Source: Gillisia hiemivivida (GTDB taxonomy: Bacteria > Bacteroidota > Bacteroidia > Flavobacteriales > Flavobacteriaceae). Taken from it: a stretch of 64,000 nucleotides of DNA. The position numbers were made by a program, and so were the translations under genes. The stretch is from positions 1 through 64,000 of the forward strand of contig NZ_VORY01000017.1 in the NCBI RefSeq assembly GCF_007997295.1, read 5' to 3'. The notes below the pieces were generated by a model. The model was not told where the DNA came from. It saw only the letters and a program-made list of their open reading frames with translations, and did not search any database. Positions 8,785 to 16,557 of this stretch are shown in pieces. Position 1 is the stretch's first letter. The number at the start of each line of letters is the position of its first letter.

Positions 8785-10458
8785 TTGAAGAATTTGACAA
8801 AATATAAGTGGATTTTTATAGTGATCTTAGGATTGCTATTTGTGAATATCATTGCCTCCAAAGTCCATTCCAGGTTCGACCTTACTAAGGATCATAGGTA
8901 CACCCTATCTCCTGCTGCTAAAACTATTATAGCTAAAATTGAATCGCCTATAATAATCGATGTTTTCTTAAAAGGAGCTTTTCCACCTGAATTCAGAAGA
9001 TTACAAAATGAAACCAAGCAATTTCTAGAGGAAATGGCTGCTTATAATTCCAATGTAAAATTCAACTTTATAGATCCATTGGCAGAAGGTGATGATGCGA
9101 ATGCTGTGGCTCAGGAATTTTACGAATTAGGAATGACGCCTGCACGTATTAGTGTGATGGAAAATGGAAAAGCAAGCGAATCTATTATTTTCCCCTGGGC
9201 AATAGCTAATTTTAATAACAAGACTGTAAAGATCCCATTGCTTAAAAATAAGTTGGGAACAACAGATGAGGAACGCGTAAATAATTCGGTTCAGCAAATG
9301 GAATATTCCTTTGCAGATGCCATAGGGCAATTGGTAGAGCCCAAAAAGAAAAAGATCGCCATTATGCGCGGAAATGGAGAGTTGGGAGATGCTTATATCG
9401 CCGATTTCATTAAAACTATTAGACAGTATTATTTTGTTGCACCATTTACTTTAGATTCTGTTGGCAATTATCCTAACAAAACTCTGGAAGATCTAAAAGA
9501 ATTCGATCTTATAATTGAAGCTAAACCCACACAAGCGTATTCCGAAAAAGAGAAGCTGGTCTTAGATCAATACCTTATGAGTGGAGGGAAATCCCTATGG
9601 TTGGTAGAGCAAACTGCTATGGAAAACGATAGTTTGTTCAATCCGCGTGGAAGTGCTTTTGCATTGCCAAGAGATCTCAATTTAAATGACTTCTTCTTCT
9701 CTTACGGCTTACGCATTAATCCTGCCTTGGTGAACGATATTTATTCGGCGCCCATCGTTCTGGCGAGTGGAAATGGAAATGACACTCAGTTTTCTCCTTA
9801 TCCCTGGTTCTACAGTCCGCTAACTACTTCTCCAAACGCACATCCAATAATCAATAATATAGAAGCGGTAAAATTTGAATGGGCCAATCCTATAGATATT
9901 TTAGGAAACGACATTGAAAAGACCGTACTCCTTTCTAGTTCTCCTCAATCCAAAATAGAAGGAACTCCACGAGAAATAAGTTTAAAATTATTGAATACTC
10001 CACCAGATCTTTCCACTTATACCGCAGGGGAATTACCATTGGCTGTATTATTGGAAGGAGAATTCAAATCTGTTTACAAGAACAGGGTAAAGCCTTTTGA
10101 TCTGAATGAGGCTATAGATAATGGAAAACAAACCAAAATGATAGTCATCTCAGATGGTGATGTTATAAAAAATCAGCTTCAGAAAGGGCAGCCTTTAGAG
10201 TTAGGCTTCGATCGATTTACAGGAAACACCTACGGAAATAAGGAGTTTTTGCTGAATTCTGTAAACTATCTTTTAGACGATTCAGGATTAATAGATATTA
10301 GATCTAAAGAAATAAACATCGCTTTTTTAGATTCTGAAAAGACAGCTCAAGAGCGTGAAAAATGGCAAGTTATAAATCTTGTGATTCCGTTACTATTGTT
10401 AGGAATTGGTGCTTTTGTCTTTACCTACTTCAGAAAAAAACGCTATTTAAAAAATTAG
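8785..10458 (+). CDS. gldG: Gliding motility ABC transporter component GldG
   Basis: A 557-residue protein with one N-terminal membrane segment (about 8-24), a large periplasmic part with a GATase-like fold and a C-terminal membrane anchor (about 528-548). RFDLTKDHRYTLSPAAK is the characteristic GldG start after the first helix. It pairs with GldF. The start is a TTG at 8785, three bases after the gldF stop, implying translational coupling. Two TTG starts in a row suggest modest expression. Confidence 0.93.
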   Translation: MKNLTKYKWIFIVILGLLFVNIIASKVHSRFDLTKDHRYTLSPAAKTIIAKIESPIIIDVFLKGAFPPEFRRLQNETKQFLEEMAAYNSNVKFNFIDPLAEGDDANAVAQEFYELGMTPARISVMENGKASESIIFPWAIANFNNKTVKIPLLKNKLGTTDEERVNNSVQQMEYSFADAIGQLVEPKKKKIAIMRGNGELGDAYIADFIKTIRQYYFVAPFTLDSVGNYPNKTLEDLKEFDLIIEAKPTQAYSEKEKLVLDQYLMSGGKSLWLVEQTAMENDSLFNPRGSAFALPRDLNLNDFFFSYGLRINPALVNDIYSAPIVLASGNGNDTQFSPYPWFYSPLTTSPNAHPIINNIEAVKFEWANPIDILGNDIEKTVLLSSSPQSKIEGTPREISLKLLNTPPDLSTYTAGELPLAVLLEGEFKSVYKNRVKPFDLNEAIDNGKQTKMIVISDGDVIKNQLQKGQPLELGFDRFTGNTYGNKEFLLNSVNYLLDDSGLIDIRSKEINIAFLDSEKTAQEREKWQVINLVIPLLLLGIGAFVFTYFRKKRYLKN

Positions 10459-10615
10459 ACTTTTGGTTCATAACTATTAGTCAAGATTAAATATTAACAA
10501 AATTCTATACAATATTTTCAAGAAGCCTTTAATTTCAAGGAGTTGACATAAATAATTTCATTTTTTCTGTTAATAAAATATCACCTATTACACTTCAGTT
10601 TTTAAAGGATTAAGA

Positions 10616-10623
10616 TATATTTG
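10616..10623 (+). promoter_or_regulatory. dnaN promoter -7 box
   Basis: TATATTTG on the plus strand, 26 bases before the dnaN ATG, a perfect match to the Bacteroidota -7 consensus. No strong -33 TTTG is obvious upstream. Confidence 0.55.
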
Positions 10624-10648
10624 TATTGATTAAATAACCGTTAGATCC

Positions 10649-11767
10649 ATGAAATTTATAGTATCCAGTACGTATTTATTAAAACAGCTTCAAATATTAG
10701 GAGGCGTTATTAACAATAATAACACCCTTCCTATTTTAGATAACTTTTTATTCCAATTAAAAAAGGACGAATTAACGGTATCTGCTTCCGATCTAGAGAC
10801 TACTATGTCTTCAAAATTGAAAGTAGAATCAGATTCTGAAGGTTCTATCGCTGTTCCTGCAAGATTGTTATTGGAAACCTTGAAAACGTTCCCAGAACAA
10901 CCACTTACTTTTGTAGTAGAAGATAACAACACCATAGAATTAAGCTCCAACCACGGGAAATATGCCTTGGCGTATGCAAATGGGGAAGAATTCCCAAATG
11001 CTGTGGAATTGAGTGATCCAAGCAGTACTATTATTCAAGGAGATGTACTAGCTATGGCAATTAGCAAGACCATTTTCGCTTCTGGAAACGATGATCTTAG
11101 ACCTGTAATGAGCGGAGTGTTCTTTCAATTCTCTACAGAAGGTTTAACTTTTGTAGCTACAGATGCTCACAAATTGGTGAAATATTCCAGAGAAGATGTA
11201 ACGGCTTCTCAGGCAGCAGAATTCATTATGCCTAAAAAACCTTTGAATCTTTTAAAAGGAATTTTAGCAGGAAGCGAAACCGATGTACTTATTGAATACA
11301 ATGAGTCTAATGCAAAATTCATTTTTGAAGACACTCAATTGATCTGTAGATTGATCGATGGGAAGTATCCAAACTACGAAGCGGTTATTCCAAAAGAGAA
11401 CCCGAATAAATTGGTGATAGATAGAAGTCAGTTCTTGAGCTCTGTAAGAAGGGTATCAATTTTCTCAAATAAAACTACTCACCAGGTTCGTTTAAAGATC
11501 GCTGGTGCCGAGTTAAATATTTCAGCAGAAGATATAGATTACAGCAACAAGGCTGAAGAACGTTTAACTTGTTCTTATCAAGGTGACGATATGCAAATTG
11601 GGTTTAACTCTCGTTTTTTAACCGAGATGTTGAATAACCTAAATGCAAATGAAGTTCAGTTAGAAATGAGTTTACCAAACCGTGCCGGGATCTTAACTCC
11701 GGTAGATGGATTGGACGAAGGTGAAAAGATCACTATGCTTGTTATGCCGGTAATGTTGAATAGTTAG
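10649..11767 (+). CDS. dnaN: DNA polymerase III beta subunit (sliding clamp)
   Basis: A 372-residue beta clamp with three repeated clamp domains (about 1-120, 130-245 and 250-372). MKFIVSSTYLLKQLQ, the NTLPILDNF block, DLETTM, LIDGKYPNYEAVIP and the C-terminal LVMPVMLN are all typical. It forms the ring that tethers the replicative polymerase. In this genome it is not next to dnaA within the window. A TATATTTG promoter precedes it and a hairpin terminator follows. Confidence 0.97.
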   Translation: MKFIVSSTYLLKQLQILGGVINNNNTLPILDNFLFQLKKDELTVSASDLETTMSSKLKVESDSEGSIAVPARLLLETLKTFPEQPLTFVVEDNNTIELSSNHGKYALAYANGEEFPNAVELSDPSSTIIQGDVLAMAISKTIFASGNDDLRPVMSGVFFQFSTEGLTFVATDAHKLVKYSREDVTASQAAEFIMPKKPLNLLKGILAGSETDVLIEYNESNAKFIFEDTQLICRLIDGKYPNYEAVIPKENPNKLVIDRSQFLSSVRRVSIFSNKTTHQVRLKIAGAELNISAEDIDYSNKAEERLTCSYQGDDMQIGFNSRFLTEMLNNLNANEVQLEMSLPNRAGILTPVDGLDEGEKITMLVMPVMLNS

Positions 11768-11804
11768 AGGAGTGAAGAGTGAGGAGTGATAAAAAAAGTA
11801 AATT

Positions 11805-11840
11805 AAAAAAAAGTCTGCCTTTGTGGCGGGCTTTTTTTTA
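11805..11840 (+). terminator. dnaN terminator
   Basis: AGTCTGCC pairs with GGCGGGCT (two G-U pairs) around a short loop. An A-run precedes the stem and eight Ts follow it. This is a rho-independent stop for dnaN. Confidence 0.75.
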
Positions 11841-11864
11841 ATTTAAATGTGAACTTTTTCTTTT

Positions 11865-12312
11865 CGTCATGCTGTCCCGAAGCTTCGAGAGTTTCAGTAT
11901 CTCAGTAATTTCAGATGAGATCCTGCAATGAATTACCATTGACGTATTTTTCGTTGCCCCAAATAAGAGACCCTGAAACTAGTTCAGGGCGACGATACTG
12001 TTTTAACTGCCGTCATGCTGAACTCGTTTCAGCATCTTTCAAACGTCAATTTACTACGCTAGATAATTTTTTTTATCATGGGTCTACCATTTGACGTATT
12101 TTTCGTTGCCCCAAATAAGAGACCCTGAAACTAGTTCAGGGCGACGATACTGTTTTAACTACCGTCATGCTGTCCCGAAGCATCGGGAGTTTCAGCATCT
12201 TTCAAACGTCAATTTACTACGCTAGATAATTTTTTTTATCATGGGTCTACCATTTGACGTATTTTTCGTTGCCCGAAATAAGAGACCCAGAAACTGGTTA
12301 CCATTGGCGTAA
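11865..12312. repeat. Tandem palindromic repeat array after dnaN
   Basis: Two near-identical units at 11941-12092 and 12093-12255 are flanked by partial copies (11865-11940 and 12256-12312). The units match base for base except for one substitution and an exchanged hairpin: GCTGAACTCGTTTCAGC in the first, GCTGTCCCGAAGCATCGGGA followed by GTTTCAGC in the second. The GTCATGCTGAAC..TTCAGCATCT motif is a common flavobacterial dispersed repeat. No convincing gene is present. Confidence 0.85.
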
Positions 12313-12389
12313 TTCCAAGAATCTGAAATATACTCCCTTTGGTCGGTATTGATTTTTTTAATATTTGAGATTGTTCATTTTTTTGTTTG

Positions 12390-12662
12390 TCCAAATCCCG
12401 ATAGCAATCGGGAGAAACAAAAGAAAAGGACACTTTTTTGTAGGTGTTTCCAATTACGCTGCCGCATAATTGGAATCGTACTTCCCCGGCTAAATTTTCT
12501 CCAAGCCCGCCTGAACGGAACGGGCAGGGCTTCGAAAATTTTACGCCAGGGAAGTACTACACTTGCAAAAAAGAAGTTTTTAAAAAAATAAATCAGCTAG
12601 AAACAATCATACGTCAAAAACCTACGCTAGATAATTTTTTTATCATGGGTCTCAGTATGACG
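12390..12662. repeat. Cluster of long imperfect palindromes
   Basis: Successive stems are TCCCGAT/ATCGGGA (12396-12413), CCAATTA/TAATTGG (12450-12473) and an 80-base imperfect palindrome. The arms of the last (12478-12499 and 12534-12557) begin GTACTTCCC and end GGGAAGTAC, with an inner GCCCG/CGGGC stem. At 12611-12661 a partial copy of the upstream array unit returns. Open frames here have no protein-like character. Together with the array this explains the whole 947-base gap. Confidence 0.7.
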
Positions 12663-12714
12663 CTTTTCTACTTTTAGAAATTGTTCTTTTAAGTTTAATA
12701 TAATTCTGAAAAAA

Positions 12715-13053
12715 TTACTTTATAAACTCAATAGAAAGTGGATAGTTAGGTATTTCCCCATTGCTAACCTTAATAGCATTTAAGATCGGGAAAAGGATAG
12801 CTACGATACCAATACCAATTAACAGAAATATACCTAATCCAAATAATAGGATCAATGGAATACAGAAAATGGAATAAATAAATATACTGATCTGAAAATT
12901 AAGGATCATTTTGCCATGGGCATCCATCCCAAAGACTTTATCTTTTTGGGTGAGCCAAATTACTAAAGGCACTATAAAACCACCTATCAATGTAACCAGG
13001 TCCAGTAACTGACTTAAATGTGTTAATACTAATAATTGATTGTCTTCTCTCAT
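12715..13053 (-). CDS. DUF4870 domain membrane protein
   Basis: A 112-residue integral membrane protein of the DUF4870 / Tic20-like family. Three hydrophobic segments are visible (about 18-34, 54-76 and 77-92). The LTHLSQLLDLVTLIGGFIVPLVIW start and the MDAHGKMILNFQISI block are diagnostic. Its function is unknown. It is divergent from mnmE, with 104 bases between the starts. Confidence 0.88.
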   Translation of the reverse strand: MREDNQLLVLTHLSQLLDLVTLIGGFIVPLVIWLTQKDKVFGMDAHGKMILNFQISIFIYSIFCIPLILLFGLGIFLLIGIGIVAILFPILNAIKVSNGEIPNYPLSIEFIK

Positions 13054-13145
13054 GATGTTTGTTTGATTGATGAATATATCCTATAAGTAGTGAATTTAAG
13101 AAATATGTTACAAGCTTAGGATTAAACAAGCTCTCATTTCTTTAC

Positions 13146-13153
13146 TATCTTTG
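13146..13153 (+). promoter_or_regulatory. mnmE promoter -7 box
   Basis: TATCTTTG fits TAnnTTTG and ends only four bases before the mnmE ATG at 13158. If it is used, transcription would begin at or within a few bases of the start codon, so the message would be leaderless or nearly so. Confidence 0.5.
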
Positions 13154-13157
13154 CCGC

Positions 13158-14648
13158 ATGATTTTAAACGATACCATAGTAGCTTTGGCTACCCCATCTG
13201 GTTCAGGGGCAATTGCAGTGATACGTGTTTCTGGTCCAGAAGCAATAAATATAGTTTCCCCACTTTTCGTGGCAAAGTCTAAAAAAGAATTAAAAAAGCA
13301 GCCTACACATACGCTTCATTTAGGAAATATCATTGACGGAGCACGTATTATAGATGAAGTCTTGGTATCTATATTTCATGGGCCTAAGAGTTATACGGGA
13401 GAACATACAATTGAGATCTCTTGTCACGGAAGTCAATATATCCAACAAGAGATCATTCAGTTATTAATTCGGAATGGGAGTCGCTCTGCGGAAGCAGGGG
13501 AATTTACTTTAAGAGCTTTCCTGAATGGAAAAATGGATCTTAGTCAGGCTGAAGCTGTTGCAGATCTTATTTCTTCTGAAAATTCTGCGTCTCACCAAAT
13601 GGCAATGCAGCAAATGCGTGGTGGCTTTTCTAATGAAATTCAGAAGCTGCGTCAGGAACTTTTAAATTTTGCTTCTCTAATAGAACTGGAGCTCGATTTT
13701 GCTGAAGAGGATGTGGAATTCGCTAACAGAGATGAGTTTCAGAATTTAGTAACTCGTATCCAACAAGTGCTTAAAAAACTGATCGATTCCTTTGCAGTTG
13801 GAAATGTGCTAAAAAACGGAATTCCTGTTGCTATTGTTGGGGAGCCGAATGTGGGTAAATCTACCTTGCTGAACGCACTGCTAAATGAAGAGCGCGCCAT
13901 CGTTTCAGAAATTGCAGGAACTACTCGTGATACTATTGAAGATGAAATAAGTATTGGCGGAATAGGTTTCAGATTTATAGATACCGCAGGAATCCGTGAA
14001 ACTCAGGATATAATTGAAGGCCTTGGAATAAAAAAGACCTTCGAAAAGATAAGTCAGTCGCAGGTGGTAATTTATCTGCTAAGTGCAGATAAGCTCGGTC
14101 ATGCTGAACTTGTTTCAGCATCTCAAGAATCAGAGACCCCAAAATCTCCCGATGCCTCGGGACAGGGTGACGTTGCTTTTACAAAAAATATCCAAGTAGA
14201 ACTCCGAAAGATCCATAATCAGTTTCCACAAAAGCCATTGCTTATTATTGTAAATAAAGTGGATACGCTAGAACCAAAAGAGTTAGAAAATTTACAACAA
14301 GAATTAGAAGTCATCTCTCGAGGAGTTGAGAAATCTCAATACCTACTGCTATCTGCTAAAACGGGAATGGGCGTAGAAGAACTACAGCAAAAATTATTGC
14401 AATTCGTGAATACTGGCGAGTTAAGGAACAATAATACTATTGTGACCAATAGCAGGCATTATAATGCGTTGCTTAGCGCTTTAGAAGAGATCAACAAGGT
14501 ACAACAAGGATTAAATGATAATCTTTCTGGAGACCTTATGGCAATAGATATCCGCCAGGCTTTATATCATTTTGGAGAGATCACCGGAGAAATCACCAAC
14601 GATGACCTACTAGGAAATATCTTTGCTAACTTCTGTATTGGCAAGTAA
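13158..14648 (+). CDS. mnmE: tRNA modification GTPase MnmE with in-frame repeat insertion
   Basis: A 496-residue MnmE, which with MnmG modifies U34 of certain tRNAs. The N-terminal folate-binding domain (about 1-120), the inserted G domain and the C-terminal FCIGK are all present. G motifs: GEPNVGKST, DTAGIRET and NKVD. Residues about 314-339, starting GHAELVSAS, lie between the DTAG and NKVD motifs. They are encoded by a copy of the dispersed repeat seen upstream at 11865-12312, and the protein is about 25 residues longer than the usual 455-475. The frame stays open through the insertion, so the gene is probably functional. Confidence 0.95.
   Translation: MILNDTIVALATPSGSGAIAVIRVSGPEAINIVSPLFVAKSKKELKKQPTHTLHLGNIIDGARIIDEVLVSIFHGPKSYTGEHTIEISCHGSQYIQQEIIQLLIRNGSRSAEAGEFTLRAFLNGKMDLSQAEAVADLISSENSASHQMAMQQMRGGFSNEIQKLRQELLNFASLIELELDFAEEDVEFANRDEFQNLVTRIQQVLKKLIDSFAVGNVLKNGIPVAIVGEPNVGKSTLLNALLNEERAIVSEIAGTTRDTIEDEISIGGIGFRFIDTAGIRETQDIIEGLGIKKTFEKISQSQVVIYLLSADKLGHAELVSASQESETPKSPDASGQGDVAFTKNIQVELRKIHNQFPQKPLLIIVNKVDTLEPKELENLQQELEVISRGVEKSQYLLLSAKTGMGVEELQQKLLQFVNTGELRNNNTIVTNSRHYNALLSALEEINKVQQGLNDNLSGDLMAIDIRQALYHFGEITGEITNDDLLGNIFANFCIGK
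14097..14173 (+). repeat. Dispersed palindromic repeat inside mnmE
   Basis: This 77-base segment carries GTCATGCTGAACTTG, TTCAGCATCT, AGAGACCC, TCCCGATGCCTCGGGA and CAGGGTGACG in the same order as the intergenic array units near 12 kb. It is translated in frame in mnmE and reads GHAELVSAS at its start. Confidence 0.88.
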
Positions 14649-14979
14649 ACAGTAAATCTTACTTGTATTCATTTGATATCAAATGACATCATATTCTTTT
14701 AAACAGGGGCTTCACAGCCTCTTCACTATTTAATTAGTTTTCTCATATTAATCTATTGTGCACCCCGTTATTAAATTTTACATACAAGAGTTACAAAGTG
14801 CATTCTAATTCCAGGCCATTCCATTAAGAAACTAAGTTTGAAATAGTAAAATACCACATAGCAGCTGGTTGATTACTTATTTCCTTTGTTTAAATCAGGT
14901 TTTTCCGCTGGAAAATAGAAATATTGAGAAATTAGTTTTAGTATATTTACAGAAATCCCTTAATAATTCATTTTATTCT
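14649..14979. other. Intergenic region between mnmE and the usp gene
   Basis: AT-rich, with no recognisable gene or terminator hairpin. The only signal is TATATTTA (14942-14949), close to the TAnnTTTG -7 consensus and 31 bases before the universal stress protein start. The frame is open upstream of that start to 14869, but those residues do not resemble a Usp N-terminus. Confidence 0.5.
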
Positions 14980-15825
14980 ATGGAAAAGAAAATTCTTATT
15001 CCTACCAATTTCACCAAACATGCATGGAATACCTTGGTGTATGCTTTAAATCTTTACAAAAACATTCCCTGTACTTTTTTTATTCTGAATGTTTATGAAG
15101 CTCCAGCAAGAATCTCACTAAGTAAAAACAATAACACCGAACTGGAAGCAGCAAAGGCTGAATCGGAAAAAGGATTACAGAAGATTCTTCAAGGTTTAAA
15201 TTTCAGACAAGAAAACGAGAAGCATCAGTTTGAAACAATATCGCGAAATAAAGATCTCGATGAAGCCATGCAGGAATGTATAGATACGCACAATATAGAT
15301 TTGATCTTAATGGTTTCCCGGGGCGAAAATGTTTCGATAAACGCCTCTTTTGAGAATGAAATTTCAGAAGTGACGGAAAAGGTAGAAAATTGTCCCTTTT
15401 TAGTTCTACCCGAACTAATGCAAGAATTACCAGAATCCAACAGAGAAATAGTTTTTCCAACCACTTTTAAATTTGCGTTTAAAAATAAAGATGTTGTAGC
15501 GCTTATAGATATGACTATTTATTTAAATGCCAGCATCAGGGTCTTGTATATTGATACCGATGGCAGGCCGCTCACTACAGAGCAGGAACAAAACAGAGAA
15601 ACGCTGAAAACCCATTTTGCTGAAGTTGATTTCAGCTTTCATAAACTCACGCAAACTACGGCTACTATGGGTGTTCATTTATTTATTGAAAGTAGGGCAA
15701 GTAATTTTCTGGCACTTTATAAACGAAAGCAGGGGTTTTTCCGCAAACTCTTTCCAAAGCGAATTAAAGAAGACATCGATTTTAATCCAAAGGTGCCGGT
15801 ATTGATTTTAAAGGAATTGGAATAG
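14980..15825 (+). CDS. Universal stress protein family protein (two Usp domains)
   Basis: A 281-residue protein with two tandem Usp-like halves (about 1-140 and 150-281). MEKKILIPTNFTKHAWNTL is the typical first strand and helix. The ATG at 14980 was chosen over an upstream start at 14869 because it begins exactly at the conserved strand and has a -7-like box just ahead. The canonical ATP-binding GxxGx9GS motif is not obvious, so this may be a non-ATP-binding member. The role in stress survival is inferred from the family. Confidence 0.82.
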   Translation: MEKKILIPTNFTKHAWNTLVYALNLYKNIPCTFFILNVYEAPARISLSKNNNTELEAAKAESEKGLQKILQGLNFRQENEKHQFETISRNKDLDEAMQECIDTHNIDLILMVSRGENVSINASFENEISEVTEKVENCPFLVLPELMQELPESNREIVFPTTFKFAFKNKDVVALIDMTIYLNASIRVLYIDTDGRPLTTEQEQNRETLKTHFAEVDFSFHKLTQTTATMGVHLFIESRASNFLALYKRKQGFFRKLFPKRIKEDIDFNPKVPVLILKELE

Positions 15826-16143
15826 GTATTGAGTCGTAAAAATGAAATTTGAAGCCGCTAAGCTTGAAGAATATATATCCCTGGTTACATAGAAATAGCT
15901 TCTAAAATCTTTTTTTAGCTGAAGTGGTTAGAGTTGAGATATTTTTTTAGCTTTACTAGCTGATGTATCTTGCTTATTCGAGTTTCCCCTACATTTCGCG
16001 ATTTCCAAGAATTTTTAAAATTTCATCATAAACTTAATTATCCATTAGATATATCATGAGTTCCTTAATTTAAACCGAGGTAATTATTTGGTTTTAATTA
16101 TTAATTAAGGTTCATTAATCAATCCAACGCGAAGGTTTCAAAG
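15826..16143. other. Intergenic region upstream of the Nudix-helicase module
   Basis: Low-GC sequence without a gene. The notable item is the AT-rich inverted repeat at 16063-16110 close to the Nudix start, listed separately. No tRNA or attachment site was recognised. Confidence 0.5.
16063..16110. promoter_or_regulatory. Inverted repeat ahead of the Nudix gene, possible operator
   Basis: CCTTAATT (16063-16070) pairs with AATTAAGG (16103-16110), and TAAACC (16071-16076) is mirrored by GGTTTT (16090-16095). It ends 33 bases before the Nudix ATG, where a repressor site or 5' hairpin would sit. No regulator gene is next to it. Confidence 0.3.
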
Positions 16144-16557
16144 ATGAATTTACTTTCAAAATTAAATATCCTTAAAGTTTCATGTGCAATTATTGAGATG
16201 GAGGGTAAAATTCTTTGTGCGCAACGAAGTGAAATTATGAAACTTCCATTAAAATGGGAATTTCCCGGTGGTAAAAAAGAAAAGAATGAAAGCTATAAAG
16301 AATGTCTTAAAAGAGAAATTAAAGAAGAATTAGATCTTGAGATTGAAATAGTGGAAAGACTTCCATCATTTACTTATAGGTTTTTAAACAAGGAGAGAAT
16401 CAAATTAATCCCATTTAGATGCAAAGCACTATCCCGGGATATCAATCTAACCGAACATCAAGAAATTAAATGGCTTGGTAAGGAACAACTTAAAAAATTA
16501 GATTGGGCTGAGGCAGATATACCTATTGTTAATTATTATATACAAAATTATAAATGA
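16144..16557 (+). CDS. Nudix hydrolase, MutT-like NTP pyrophosphatase
   Basis: A 137-residue (deoxy)nucleoside triphosphate pyrophosphohydrolase. The Nudix box GGKKEKNESYKECLKREIKE continues into EL, giving the full GX5EX7REUXEE pattern. The N-terminal CAIIEMEGKILCAQRS and the WEFPGG lead-in are MutT-like. It overlaps the next gene by four bases (ATGA), so the two are translated together. In this context it may clean or degrade nucleotides for the helicase/PLD protein, but that role is inference. Confidence 0.9.
   Translation: MNLLSKLNILKVSCAIIEMEGKILCAQRSEIMKLPLKWEFPGGKKEKNESYKECLKREIKEELDLEIEIVERLPSFTYRFLNKERIKLIPFRCKALSRDINLTEHQEIKWLGKEQLKKLDWAEADIPIVNYYIQNYK

Noticed and set aside
10649-11767. 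Chromosomal replication origin near dnaN
   Set aside because: No dnaA gene and no cluster of DnaA boxes recognised; in flavobacteria dnaN is often away from the origin.
12478-12557. Integron attC-like site
   Set aside because: The palindrome has bulged arms, but there are no R/L-box consensus ends, no integrase gene and no cassette gene.
12349-12677. Small plus-strand ORFs of 77-80 codons in the repeat tract
   Set aside because: They run through palindromes, overlap each other in different frames and have biased, non-protein-like composition.
14869-14979. Longer N-terminus for the universal stress protein
   Set aside because: The 37 extra residues do not match the Usp family, and the -7-like box lies within them.
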